64,000 nt of DNA from Zerene cesonia (taxonomy: Eukaryota; Arthropoda; Insecta; Lepidoptera; Pieridae): assembly GCF_012273895.1 (NCBI RefSeq), contig NC_052119.1, positions 6,829,990 through 6,893,989 on the forward strand, read 5' to 3'. The notes under the pieces were generated by a model. That model did no database searches, was not told the DNA's origin, and worked only from the letters and a program-made list of their open reading frames with translations. The stretch's first letter is position 1. Every line of letters starts with the position of its first letter. Shown here piece after piece: positions 49,801 through 63,089 of the stretch. The position numbers were made by a program, and so were the translations under genes.

Positions 49801-52800
49801 TAGAAAACCAATATATTATCATCACAATGCAAGGATGCATGGGAAGAAACTGTTTGGATATGTCGTATGTAAGATTTCTTACAATTGTGTTTGTTAGATT
49901 ACCAATTAAATACTGGTATGGTGTGGGTAAATTGTTTTTTTGGAATGATTTGAATTGAATTTCGTTTAAAAATGGAATGCCACTTTTTGATTGTTTAAAA
50001 ATGGAATTGATGGATTTTTGACCTCATAGTAATAATGTTGTTATTTAATCCATATTTTTTTTTATATTATGATCACCGTCCTGTAATATGACATAATATG
50101 AAATATGAACTTTCTCACATAGACAATTGGGACTAACTACTTTGTCACTATATTCAACTACAATTGAATGAAATGAATAAGACGATTTGAGAAGAAAATG
50201 TTTTCCCGGTCACAACTTCGAGAACCTCAAGACACGTTTTGTCATACCTTCGATAAGGGAAAGTGTGAGAATTCGCATATAACATCGGGCAGCATCGGCG
50301 GGTACGGAGCATGCGCCGTGGACCTCGCATGCTTTTATTTGCTTGTCACTCAGCTGGCTCGGACGTGTACAAAGCACGACAATACATTGTAAAGAGCTCT
50401 AACCTTTACAAAAGTAAATTTCGTTGTCATGCATAAAACCATGTTTATATGGAGCACTCTTGGCTCACAATAGCTAGCTTTGAGAACAATTAACATTTCG
50501 ATTTTATAGTCCTAACCTTTGTTAGTATCGATGTTTGCGGCGTGGGAGATAATTGGTTTTGGAGGGAAAACGTTTTAAGGCTGTCATGTGTGATTGCCCT
50601 TCAACATATTCAAGTTTTATATTAAAACTTTAAGTGGACCTTGTTTATTTACATTGAGTTATTGCTGGGATTAATATAGCTAGGTAACTAGGCAAGAAAA
50701 AACTGACAAATTTTTATTGTACATTCTCAACTACATAATATAACAAATTATGTAAATTTTATGGTATGAGTGATTTATTGCAAAAACAAGACTACATGTT
50801 CTAGAACATGATTTGGAACATAATTCTGCGTATATAAAAACTTTACGATACGCTTCATCGTAAAGCTATAGCAATTTTATAATATGTTTTATTATTACAG
50901 GATCACTGTGCGGTGTAGAGGCAAATTGACAGCAGTCATAAAAAATCGTATTTATAATTCTGTAAATGTAAATGAAACAATTTTTATTTAAACCTTTTTA
51001 TGGGCTTTATTTTTGGTTATAAATTGGTGTTGCATTACTTTTTAAATATGTTCCATTATTACAACAAAAAATATTTTCTGATTTGAAATTTGGAAAGCCT
51101 GGATATTAAGTATTTAAATATAATAATTTACTATTTCTACATAGCAACTATCCAAAAATATTTGTTTCTATTGTCTGTGATTGAAAAACATGAAGAAACA
51201 AAATAAATAAGCAATTGTTATAAATATAACAGTAGCATTATATAACTTAACGGTAATACCAATGTATTATTATTACTTCACTGCAAAAATTTGGTTTGTT
51301 TATACTCTTTCAAATCCCGTTATTGCAAATGTTTTGTTTATTTGCGAAAGCCTCTCTTTTATTATTTTATTTGGGGCAATAACCCTCATCCCTTTAACGT
51401 TTACACAGACACATAATGGTACCGTTATTTGTCCATTGTTTTTATTTTGCAACTCTTTGCCAACCCTTAAATCTTGTTTGTCTATGTCTATGTAACGGAA
51501 GAGCAATAAAATTCGGCGCCTTTTACTTTATTAGCAACAATTTGCCTAAACGACCATCATTATAGTGAGATTTTTGGAATTAGAAGTGACGAATCATGTC
51601 TGGCTTAAGCAAAACGTACGAATGGAATTCTTTATAGTTTTATGGATTTTTATCAACTGTTGTATTATGTTTCAAAATTCTAGAATGTTAAAGGAGTGTG
51701 AATTTTAATGATTCTTTATTTAATATTTGTGACTGGTTTTAGACGACTCAAAGTTATAAGTCATAATGGAGTCATATTGATTAACGCTTAATAAAACCTT
51801 AAGACCCTCCATCTGTTATTTATAAGTTTATAACATTTCAAATTGAACAAGAAATTGATGTTGTTAAAAACATAAGTGCAAAATACAACAATAGCCTACA
51901 GAGAATATACTAAGTATAGACAATTGAATAGAGTTCTGCGGACACCATAAAGTGAGTATCGCTATCTCTTCACTCTAGAGCCTTCCTATTCGATCAAAAT
52001 TGTTATATTTATCTGATTTAGATAAACCTATATATCATGATTCATTGCCACTTAACGGTCTTGATCGCGTACTGATAGTTATAGAGTAAAAACTATATTA
52101 TTGTATAATTATTTTAATATTTTTATAAACATGTGACACACATGTACAATTGTAATTGTAACAAAGGTTTCGTATAATACAATTACATAACTCTTTTAAG
52201 ACATTTGAAAATATCACATAAAAGCAGGATTTTTAGCTATAAAAGTGATGAATAAAACGATTCAATTAACCACAATATTTAATATGTTGTCTATACCTTT
52301 GATCGCAACGAATAGAACGGGTATAGATGTTAAAGATTAGATCATCATTGATACAGCCTTCAAACTGGTTTCACTTATAATCCAGTATAAACTATAGGCC
52401 AACATTTCTTCGCTTAAAAACACATTTTTTAGCTAATAATATAAAAGACATTCATTGATATCTATCGGATGTTTCTAAGTAATGATTAAATATCATTCCA
52501 TGCTTTATTCATATCATTTTATCCTTTATTTATAAATATTACGATGGTGTTCTTTAAAGAATTATCTAATGAGAGTTATGTAAGAGAGGATTCTAGTTTT
52601 CTTATGTTTATATCCATTATTGTGATTATCCGTTAAGTTGCAAGGTGCCATTTATTTGTTTATTAAAAAATAATCTCTGTACTAAAAACCCTATAGCCTC
52701 ACTGGAGATTCAAAGTTAAAGTTAATAAATTCGTGCCATTTTACTAAAAATGTAATAGAATATTCTACAATGAAATACAATTCACGTTATATTGCATTTT

Positions 52801-53982
52801 GAATGAACGACTTTTTAATATATTTTTACTTTGAAATACGAAGCGTTTCGGCAAATTGATATGAAAGTGAGCTATAAGAGTTAACAACAAGCTCGTTAAA
52901 CTAAAATGAGTTGTATTGATATAAGTTTTCGATATTTTCATGGATAGAGTAGTGTTAACTCTCCCGATTGAACCATCTGGGCACAACTATTTGTCAACTC
53001 CGTGGCCAACCCAAACATCACAGCGTTGTAAAATATAATAGAAAGTAAACCCGTATTATCATAGCAATGTTTTTCAAACATTTCACTATGGCACGTTTAT
53101 TTTTCCTATTGACATTCGACGCTTCATTAAATTTATTCCAAAACTCTGTTTGTGTATGGTGATGCCACCGCATATTAGTCTTTCGTCTTTATAGCATTTT
53201 TTGTAGCGCATAGTTCAAATGCGATTGGATTTTCATATGCATAGGTACTGTTTTGCATTTACGATACCGTGAGGTCATAAACGGTGAAGTCATAGGAGAT
53301 GCGAGTTTTTACTAATATTTTAGATGCGATAGTAAGTGTGCCTATTTTCGGTGAATTTTTAGTTCACTTATCTATTTGTTTGTATAAGTTCTCTCTACTT
53401 ATGGTAATATAAACTTCCTAAGTACAGGTTTTTCCTACTTAACGACAAGTTTGTTCATTAACTAAAATAAAAATAAAATTTCTTTAGTGAAAATGACGTC
53501 TTATGTATCGGTTTTATAATTCTTTAAAAACAGTTATTTAAATTATATTCTCTTCAGAATTAAATCCAGTAGTTCTCTGCATAAATAAATAGTAGTGGGA
53601 AAGCAATCCAAATAAAGTGTAGGTTTGTTACAAGTAGCAACATTCTTAACATAATTAACATTTCATAAACATCATTTAACATAATGAATTACATTACACT
53701 CCCAACTCAACGTAATTTAAAATAGTTATTCACCCACCAAAATCCGAGTTCCATACAATAGTTACTTTATTTATTTAAATGAGCCGCTTAATTGATACTT
53801 AAGTTCGTTCAACTCCTACTAATTCCGCTCCTTTCTTCGTTCATTATCATCTATTTTATCATTATTTTTATCTAAAGTGCTCGATGGCTATCTACTATCT
53901 ATAGGACTCGTATTTCATTGAGAACAATGATTAATTTGCGAGAGGACGCATTCAAAGGTTTCGTGTAATTACACAAATAATA
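43885..53982. other. Long intergenic stretch with GC-rich islands
   Basis: No open frame exceeds about 77 codons and none is recognisable. GC-richer islands occur at about 46600-46850, 49345-49400 and 50195-50390. The rest is AT-rich. No tRNA or other RNA gene seen. Confidence 0.5.
46600..46850. other. GC-rich island; possible promoter, non-coding exon or enhancer
   Basis: Contains dense CpG and GC-rich words ('gacgtcgggcgtcgggatac', 'cagcgcaggcgcaggcctag') and a good splice-donor-like GCG|GTAAGA near 46661. No ATG-led coding frame of note. It may be a non-coding first exon of a distant gene or an enhancer, but nothing in the window decides this. Confidence 0.25.
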
Positions 53983-54004
53983 ATAGCCATGTCGACATGG
54001 CTAT
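53983..54004. promoter_or_regulatory. Perfect 22-bp palindrome
   Basis: Two exact inverted halves of 11 bases meet at the central GTCGAC; the left half is ATAGCCATGTC. It lies in a GC-richer stretch (about 53935-54120) within AT-rich DNA. It could bind a dimeric factor or be a chance or recombination product. No known motif assigned. Confidence 0.5.
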
Positions 54005-57000
54005 GCAGTGTCCGAGCTTTATTTACGATCTTGAAAGGGAAATGTCAAGATGTCCTGCGTTCGATATTATCGCGATTAAATCGTTGCGAGCGATTCCGTG
54101 ATAGCGCACCTACTGTTCCATTCAAATACTTTTAAGGGAATTCTGGAGTCCGTTGCTTTGGAATATAACAATCTTTAAGATATTATGCAAGCTATTAAGT
54201 ACCAGTTAAGCTGATAATGTTCAAAATATCAATACACATCTACTAATTTGCCATATGTAATTTTTCAAATATGTTTTCAACCTACTTAAAGGTACACCGG
54301 TTTTTTTGACTGATATTCGATTTTGAAATTGATACTCATATGCTAATATAGATACATAGAGAATATGCAAACATTATTCTCAAAATAACGTCTACAGTTC
54401 TCTTTGCATGACAACCACAACAATAAATTTTATACATACATTGCCATTGACTATAGACGTATATAAAACAAACATCCTTGAAATTCCCTTTCCTATGGTC
54501 AGTGCGTTGATTTTTTTGCAATCACATTTCCATACATTTGAAATACTCGTACCTTCAGTTTTCAGCGGTACTTGTGTAAGTAATAGCTTATCGAAACACA
54601 ATGGACGCTCGCGGAATCGTATTCATTATAATTTAAGTCCACTCATTATTGTTCATGGCTTTTACATGTCTGGATTATGATGAATGAGCCGTTTTGGGAC
54701 AAAGGGTTCGGTGTAAAACGTGATGTAATGGAATTTAATTGGTTCTAGATCCTTTATTAACACTTGTAACGGGTAGTTAAGAAGTCTCGTCATAGATATT
54801 CTGCATACATAAAAATATAAGTTAGTTACACTCCGCTTTTGTTTAAGGCAATCTATACATTGCTCCTGTACTGTATTATAAATTATTGGTTCACAACAAA
54901 AAATTCTCGAAACCCGCACAATACAAGTAGCCTCAAATGTAAAGACAAAAACCACAAAACAATTCAGCCAGCCCCATTCGTCATTCCCATCAGCGCCGCG
55001 TCACACCGCATTAATTTTTCCAAAGCGAAACAGGTTCCAAACATTAACATTTGTAAGGAGGCCGCCCATTCATGCAACAGATCTAAATTTTAGCGTATCA
55101 AGAGGACAAATCTCACAATTCCTAGATGTACCACAAAGAAGGTAATAACCATATCAAACAGTGTGTCCCTTTGCTGAGTTGCATACATATAGCCCGAAGG
55201 ATTCAAACGCCTTTATACAAAAATAAGTAAAGAAATACGTTTTGTTTCCGTCACAGCGAGTCTTCCATTCCTAATGTTTTACGGGCTTTGAATACCGGAC
55301 GAGTGGAGTTGGTGTCGAAATGTAGAACATTACACACGAATGTAAGCCTTATTCCTAAATGGGAAAGACGGGTTATGTCTGAAAGGGTTATTGCATTGAT
55401 AAAAAACAATTTATACGGACGCACGTTAGGGTATGTTATTACCTAATAGGTAAAGTTTGAGAGCTTGTGATAGCGGACATAATTCTTTTAAAGTTAAATA
55501 AAATTGTTTGAGCTCATTATTATTTATAATATTCCTATTTCCTATTTAATTTTATTGCAATTTAGATGAAATCGGCTCTAATATTATTTATACTATTATA
55601 TGTATTTTCACGCATACCGTGATTTTTTTAAATACTTGATTGTAATATTTATTGTAATGGCTTCTATAACGCCTACACTACTAGTTTATCTGATGATGCT
55701 TTGTGTTCGTTTGAATCTGATTGATATTAATGGTCACACGTCCGAGGTGATCACTACTAGCCTTGGCTTGATAAAACAAACTATCCATTTGTATTACTAT
55801 TATCATTGTCTTTAACACATAATCTTATGTTATTTTGATACCATTTGCTTCTAGTCTGACTTATATTAGATTTATTTAACGTTAACAGGTAAACAAATTA
55901 ATGATATAAACATGATAAACGTCATCATAAAGATAAAAGATTCTATGAAAAGCTCATTATTTTTTATAATATTTAAATGTCACGTTAAATACGCGGACGT
56001 CACAAATAAGCATACCTTGGCGTAGTATGGGACAGGTATCGTCACACGTAGGAATATGTATAAAGTGTATGCTATTGTGATTCTTATTTGAATGGAATTG
56101 GAAGGAGAATGCAATAATGAAATTAGGAAATTACGTGAGTGGTTTTGTTATAAGTGGTGCATTTCTACGTGAGAGACATGAGAAGTACACTATTACAACC
56201 CTACATATAATTTCAGTGCTCTCGTCCTTTGTGTTGGACGTCATTGTTATTAAAGTAATCACGGCCGCCCTCCATCATTCTCCAATCGGAACATTATGGG
56301 ATATAAACAAAAGAAAGCAAGAATTCAATGAAAAGCCATTATGTCGCAGTGGAGGGCCCACTTCGGCCTGTTGTCTCAATATTTTTCTTAGTGGATAGAG
56401 TTGACGCGTCATTCTCTCGCGTCGTTCAAAAACGCCGAACGGAATTTTGAAGGGCTTTCGATAATGGCCCATATTTACGACATTTAGATAATGTTATTTA
56501 AACGTTGGGATTGAATTATTGAAATGAAATAAAACAAAATGTCACGCGCACGGCCATCGTAATTTATAAAGATTTTCGATCGAAGAGTGTATAGTATTAT
56601 TTTAAATTTATGTACACAATGGAACATTACTGAAAATGCTGTCTTTATTAGAATAAATGAGTTAATATGTATGCCTTAGGATTAGATTGTGATTTACAAA
56701 CACGTTTATAAATATTTGTTACAAATTGGAGATTCAATATTAATGTATCAATCATTGTGGATTACAAAGTTTTTTAAGTTGATATCTTTTTTTTTTAATT
56801 AATTATACCAACACCGACATCTCACTGAAACTGTATACACATGGTTTAGAGAATGTCATTTGAAATATTAATATTATTATATCACACGGATTTATGAAAA
56901 TAATCCGCAAATATTTCATATTCATTTTTAAATGGGTGTAGGTATCACGGAGGGCATAAAAATCCTCATATCAACGCTAAAGAGCTCAATCAAAGCAAAA

Positions 57001-58365
57001 ACTTAACCTTTTAAGATATTGAGTGTCATTTGTGTTTTTGTTTGACAAGACTTTTTATTAAGGATCATGGGTGGAGGCTTAAATAAGAGCGATATTATAC
57101 GATCCAGTTAATGCTAAGAGCCGGTGTCTTTTACTTTACATGTGACGTAGGTTTGAGGCGGATTAGTCGTATCATTTGTGATGTTAAGTCCTTTGGAATG
57201 CACCTGTGTTATGCCTTTAATATTCAGTTAAATGATACAGTCTTTCAAGTACATTAATATGAGGATTTAGTTTTAAATATTCTTCGGTTTTTGCGGGTTA
57301 CTGTGATTAAAAAGAATCACCGGCATAATAGTATATATTCAGTGTTTGATGCATTTTATTAATAATATATTATAACGATACATATAAATGACGTTATATA
57401 ATGAAAGACTAATACAATGCAATCTATAGAACTTCTATTTGGTTTAAATACTAAGTAATTTAATAAAATAGCAGATCCCGTAGTAATTCAAACCTACGTT
57501 TAGTCAACAGAATTGAAACGAATAAATCTCAAAAGAGTAACGACGAAATAAAAGTAAATTATTTACATTTCAGTTCGGATTAAAATGGAATGATCATGTT
57601 TTGAATGTCGTAAGATTATTGTGATCTATGAAAATGCCAGTCGTTTTTGTGGAGGAAGCTTTGAGATGTGATCGTAAACTGTTACTTTTCGAGATCGTAT
57701 CGCTCTTTGGCGATTTGGAGCATTGGAATTTTTTACGTTCTATCGTTAAAATAAAAGTGACTTTATTTTATTGTGGCTACGTTAATAGCCGCTTATTTAT
57801 ACTCGGTGTATGTGAGATGTAAATAATGAATTAAAGACAAACAAACAATTTTAGTATGCAAAATACATGCGTGACCCAAAATTATTAAGCTGATATTATG
57901 ATTAATTATCGTGCCAACGATTTGTGTTTTGTTTTTTTCTTATAATCCTAAATATTCTAAATTAACCATTACAATAACAAAAAAAAATGCAGTCGGGATT
58001 TTTTTTATTTTCATAATAATAAATCTTGTTTATACATTAAAGTCACAATTAAAACAATGCAACTTCGATATTGTACAAGGAATCATCATTTGTTATTTTA
58101 AAGGACACAGAAAAATGTAGAATACACGAACAATGCGAAAAACAATTGCTTAATGTGCCTAAGTAATTTCACAATCGTAAATGTAAACAACATAACATTA
58201 ACCCGTTAAACAATCGCGAATATTTTTATTATCTGCTATTGTATTCTCAACGGCAAAGTGCGGCAAAGATTTTTCAAAAGAAACACTTTTTAAGAGTCTA
58301 GAATTGATATTGTTTTATTGCACCTGAGTGACAGCAAATGTTCAGTCATAAAACCTTTCCACACC
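54005..58365. other. Intergenic DNA, nothing recognised
   Basis: Open frames reach 97 codons (54662-54955 minus) and 93 codons (56117-56398 plus) but overlap others on the opposite strand and carry no recognisable motif. No RNA gene seen. Confidence 0.5.
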
Positions 58366-58368
58366 TTG

Positions 58369-59855
58369 TAGTCCGGTCAATTTAGACCAAAAAATGAGGG
58401 TGAAGTTACACAAAGTCCCAACAAGCTGAATTTCTGTGAAGTTGTTTAAAACATAATTATAAACAATGTCTCCAATTTCCCCATCATTCCCGTTTAAGGA
58501 AAAAATTTTATTCAAGGTCAAAGGTCAAAAAAATGAGTTTTTCGCGATTTTCAGCAAAACGGTAAGTTTTATAAAAGTACGTCAGACAAAAATTGTAGAT
58601 CATAAAATTATCTATAAAAAATGTACCAATACTTTTTTTCTTACGAGCCACCGTTTCTGAGATATAACGATTCAAAAAGTTATAAAAGTTGTTATCGTCA
58701 TAATATGCATGAGTACGCCACGTATATACATCTAGAGTTGTTATATTTTATATACATATATAAAAGAAGAAAAGAAAAAAGAGAAAAGAGCTCCTAAAAA
58801 AACTACCTGTTTAGATAAGCATCGATATGCATGTTTTGTTAAAAATACTAAAAATAAAAAACAAGTTCAATTAGCTTGTCTTCCACCAACCTCAGTTGCT
58901 GCTCATCAACATCTTTTTAGAGTATATTACCAAGTTCAAGTGTGGCTTGGTAATCAGCTAGACCCTACAGACTGGGGTTGGAAATTGGTCAACAATATAT
59001 TAGAGCCAGTTCAAACTTTACTTCCACCTGCGCCGGAAAAACTGCTGAACACTATTTTTTGCAACTGCAAAAAGGGATGCAGTGCTAAATGTGGTTACAA
59101 AAAAGTCGGACTGTTTTGTTCTTTGGCATGCACAAATTGTCAAGGCCGGTCGTGCTCTAATATTGAAACAGAAATAATGGAAGATTAGTTTGACTCCGAC
59201 GAAGTATCATGCGATACATCGCTATTGGCGCAATTTACTTGCATCGAAAATGAAGATGAAGAAGAAGCAGGAGGAGAAGAACAAGAAGAAGATCAAGAAG
59301 AAGAACAAGAATTTGAAACTTACGAATGAGACAAATAAACTTCAACACTTTTTTTTAATTTACATCGCTTTTATCTTTCCCAATCTTTGAAAATTTCCGT
59401 TATTTTGCAATAGTTTTACATTAAACAGGATCACAACTGACCGGTGGAGTAGGCCTACTGGGGAAACCACGTTAAAAAAAAACGCGCTAAGTACACTACC
59501 TCATAGGTGGCGTGGAAACGTGTGCATATTATGACGATAACAACTTTTATAACTTTTTGAATCGTTATATCTCAGAAACGGTGGCTCGTAAGAAAAAAGT
59601 ATCGATACATTTTTTATAGATAATTTTATGATCTACAATTTTTGTCTGACGTACTTTTATGATAAAACTTACCGTTTTGCTGAAAATCGCGAAAAACTCA
59701 TTTTTTTGACCTTTGGCCTTGAATAAAATTTTTTCCTTAAACGGGAATGATGGGGAACTTGGAGACATTGTTTATAATTATGTTTTAAACAACTTCACAG
59801 AAATTCAGCTTGTTGGGACTTTATGTAACTTCGAATGTCTAAATTGACCGGACTA
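58369..59855. mobile_element. Decayed DNA transposon with terminal inverted repeats of about 335 bp
   Basis: Left arm 58369-58709 and right arm 59523-59855 are inverted copies beginning TAGTCCGGTCAATTTAGAC, with a modest number of mismatches and small indels. The flanks show TTG at 58366-58368 and 59856-59858. Alternatively the terminal TA is the duplicated target, as in Tc1/mariner-like elements. The centre holds a cysteine-rich coding remnant on the plus strand. No catalytic transposase domain survives, so this copy is non-autonomous. Superfamily undetermined. Both arms also contain a matching open frame (58466-58660 plus, 59565-59768 minus) that merely reflects the inverted repeat. Confidence 0.9.
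58736..59329 (+). pseudogene. C-terminal remnant of a transposon-associated CXC protein, interrupted by a stop
   Basis: The plus-strand frame is open from 58736 to the TAG at 59186-59188, then continues in the same frame to TGA at 59327-59329. Residues visible in order: a Lys-rich start; a stretch with VAAHQHLFRVYYQVQVWLG; LDPTDWGW; then PPAPEKLLNTIFCNCKKGCS followed by further paired cysteines up to CQGRSC, a CXC-like (tesmin/TSO1-type) metal-binding pattern. After the stop comes an acidic tail rich in Glu and Gln ending ETYE. I recall similar 'PPAPE...CNCKxGC' tails in unnamed insect proteins, probably transposon-borne, but cannot give a family name. There is no start codon context and the N-terminal part is missing, so it is a broken gene. 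Confidence 0.7.
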
Positions 59856-60024
59856 TTGTGCTCTTGTGCAATTTTTATGTGATGTTTTGCACTATTGAAC
59901 AGTGTTAACATATTTTTAATTAAACGTTATACCGTAAACCTATTCTTAAAACAGACACAAAATATCCACTATGTATAACAGTACATAACATCTAAAATTT
60001 CACACCCAGTTTGGAAAACTATCC

Positions 60025-60232
60025 TACTAATATTGTAAATGCGAAAGTTTGTGAAGATGGATGTATGTGTATGTATATTTATTACTCTTTCATGCAAAAA
60101 CTCCTAAACCGATTGCAATGATATTTAGTACGTAGATAGTTGGACAACTAGTGAAACACATAGGCAACTTTTTATCCCGATATTCCTATGGGATACAGAC
60201 TCACGCGGGTGAAACCGCGGGGCGCCGGTAGT
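60025..60232 (+). mobile_element. Helitron-like non-autonomous repeat copy
   Basis: Begins 'actaatattgtaaatgcgaa' and ends 'ggggcgccggtagt', with the same internal order as the copy at 19392 ('catgcaaaaactcctaaacc', 'acgtagatagttggacaact', 'tttttatcccgatattcc'). Moderately diverged from it. No coding sequence and no inverted ends. Confidence 0.8.
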
Positions 60233-62063
60233 ATTACAATAAACATGGACCATAAGAGTATTGAATTTATCATTAATAATGCGTTTGTTTCGAACAAATT
60301 CAAAACAATGATTCTAAACGTTAAGCCTATCTTAAATGAAAGGCCCATTGTAAATTAATCGCATTAAAGTTACACGACAAGTTATAATTTAAATTAATTA
60401 CTTAACCGTTATTTTGAATTGTTAATTCATTAAGACATCGCTTATTCAATGTCTCAGTTAAATCAGTGTAATTATGTGTGGAGTTTTTGCATTGTAATTT
60501 ATACTGCAAACCCCTTCGGGCTGTATTGCTTTTCTTACAAACTTACCGCACAATCGCTTCAGGCCACTAAATGCTACTACGATCATAAAATATAATGCTT
60601 TTTCTGATCTCACTACATGTTAATCCACGTAAAGCATTTTGAACTGTAACACTGCCAACTTACAGTTGTTATTCGTTTGAATAGTTTCTAAGGTCTGTAT
60701 TCAATTTGTTGGACCGAGTTTACACAGGACGAAGTGCAACGTAGGGATAAACATTAGGCTTTGTGCTGCTCATAGGAAGAGTAAATATTAGCTTCTATAG
60801 TTCGTAGAAAAATGCGTTTTGAAAACACAGGCGATGTGTACGGTTTTAGTTATTAGAATTATATCGGGTGTCTTTCAATCGTGGCCGCTTTGCGTCTCTA
60901 TTATAATGGATTCTTTAAATTTGGTGCGGGTTTGTTAGAACCGACGGTAAAGCGGGCGGTGTCGGCCTCCCATAGAAAATTGATCGCGTATTAATTTTCG
61001 TGGCAATAAACCTGCCCGTTCTTTATTTATATAGAACGGTAGTCACAAATGGTTCTGCTCGTATATTTTAATTAGGCTTTTGGCGTTGTTTCGCCGGAGG
61101 CGATGAGATTAGTGTTTGATCAATTTTTTATACTTTGTCATGCTGTAATGGAGTTCTTGTCGGCTCTGTTTTCCTTTGGCATCTTTTAAAAGATATTTGT
61201 AGTGATAGCTGTGAATTTCAAAACAGTAGTATTTGAAAGCGAAAATAAATAAAAAGAGCACATAAACTATATTGTTAATAGTTCATAGTTATGAATTATA
61301 CGATTGATAAAATAAAAACACTAAATGTCCATTATTTAAAAAATATTCAAGAGACTATCAGTGATCATTATACGAGTTAAGCTGCGATTAAAATATTTAT
61401 CACTTTTTAAAATTCGTAATATTTTAATAACCGCGAATGATGCTTTGATTCATAAAACCGGAATTGAGAACAGGTTGCTACAATTATTTAAAAATGTTTA
61501 AATTAAATGTATAAGAGGCATTCGGCCATAATAGTAATAAAATGTATAAATAAGCTACCAAGTTGATCGGTTTTATTTGAAAGCACACGAGTAGCATACC
61601 CCCTGTGTTGCTTTAAGTTTCTTGCATAAACATGCTAAATGGCTGAATTGTTTCCTATCTGTAGAGTGACCACACATTTTGTATAATGTTGGATGGAATT
61701 TTATTAATATTAAATTTTAATGAACAATTTTAAGATTACTTATTTAGAAATAACCACAAAGGTAGAATAAAATCACAATAAGATAAATACTAACTGAGTC
61801 CAGCGTTTACACTCACGTAAATGTCTTTTTTCTAATAAATTTGAGCATTTTCTATTAAAAATGAGCTAAAGTTATTCATTATTACAACAACTTATCTTAC
61901 CTAATCACACCAGAAAAAGTGTCCAGAAGCTGGACCGATTGTCTGGCCGTTCCAGGGAGAGAGAAATAGACAGGCAGACAAATATTGTAAAAAATGTCAT
62001 TTTGATAGATGTGTATGCATCCATTTGCAGTTTTAGTAATAAAGTGGTTATTTTAATATTACA
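60233..62063. other. Intergenic DNA with one GC-richer island
   Basis: No gene recognised. The segment at about 60885-61130 ('ggtgcgggtttgttagaacc', 'gttgtttcgccggaggcgat') is of higher complexity than its flanks and could be a conserved non-coding element. The rest is AT-rich. Confidence 0.45.
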
Positions 62064-62392
62064 AACTTTTCTTTCATCATCAGCCCATATATGCTCCCAC
62101 TGCTGGGACACAGGCCTCCTATGAGGGTTCAGGCCATAATCCACCACGCTGGCCAAGTGCGGGTTGGTAGAGGTCACATGTCGTCGAACTTTTCATTCTT
62201 GGACATGCCGGTTTCCTCACGATGTTTTCCTTCACCGTTGTAAGCAGTGGTGATGTTATCCACGAGTGCAGATAAATTAAAAAATCAATTTATTTCCTGC
62301 ACGCTCGTCCGGTCTCGAACCCCAACTTATCGATTTTGAAGTCCGAGGTTCTCACCACTGAGCCACCACTCCTTTTTTTTTAACTTTTCTTT
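62064..62392 (-). mobile_element. tRNA-derived SINE, reverse orientation, with 11-bp TSD
   Basis: On the minus strand it begins near 62370 with AGTGGTGGCTCAGTGGTGAG, which contains the pol III A-box, continues with a B-box-type GGTTCGAGACC at about 62312-62322, and ends in a short (ATC/GAT)n tail at 62075-62081. AACTTTTCTTT is present at 62064-62074 and 62382-62392. It is very similar to the copies at 9007 and 10031. Confidence 0.93.
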
Positions 62393-63089
62393 AATTATAT
62401 TAAACTAACTATAACCCGCGTAACTCCCCTATATGCTAATCCAGACTATAATCTATCTATACCAAATTTCATATGTGCTCATATGAAGCTTTCGTGTTGA
62501 AGAGTAAAAAATGTTATATATATCTATCTATACTTACAAAACTTTTGCGTTTATAATAATAGTAGGATTTGTTTTCATAAATTATAGGTTCCTAACAAAT
62601 ATAACCTGAATACTTTAAGGTACAATTACATAGACAAATGTAATTAGTGTAAAGATAAATTTAAGTACATATTTGATTATTGAAAAGACAAGGCATTTAA
62701 GCTGACGTTAAACGACGAGGAGTTATGAGTTTGAGGTGTTTGTGTGTACTGTGTATATCTGCAGCATCGCAACATCCGAACGCATAAACCTATTTCAATT
62801 TTGTTTTTATTATTTAAATGGTGAATTATTCGTCATTGTTTTTAGCAGCTATGTTTGATAGAAATGGTCAAATTTTAAATTCAATAAAGATGTCCGTCAA
62901 CACAAAATAGAGTCGAGGGTCATAATTTAAGATTAATTTACTTAAACTAAGTCCGATGTAAAGTCTGACGTAGATGAATATAAATGCAGGACAAAATTTG
63001 TCAAAAAACAGGCATTCGAGTTTGTTCTCGCCGCCATTACATGGAAGTGTTCAAAGATTTAACCGGAGCTAAGCTAACGAGTTAACTGA
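62393..63089. other. Intergenic DNA, nothing recognised
   Basis: AT-rich sequence without open frames of note, RNA genes or clear repeats. Confidence 0.55.

Noticed and set aside
58466..58660. 64-codon frame repeated at 59565-59768 on the other strand, looking like a duplicated gene
   Set aside because: The similarity is explained by the terminal inverted repeats. There is no coding signature.
59190..59390. Lysine-rich open frame in the transposon
   Set aside because: It is the out-of-frame reading of the Glu-rich repeat that belongs to the CXC remnant frame.
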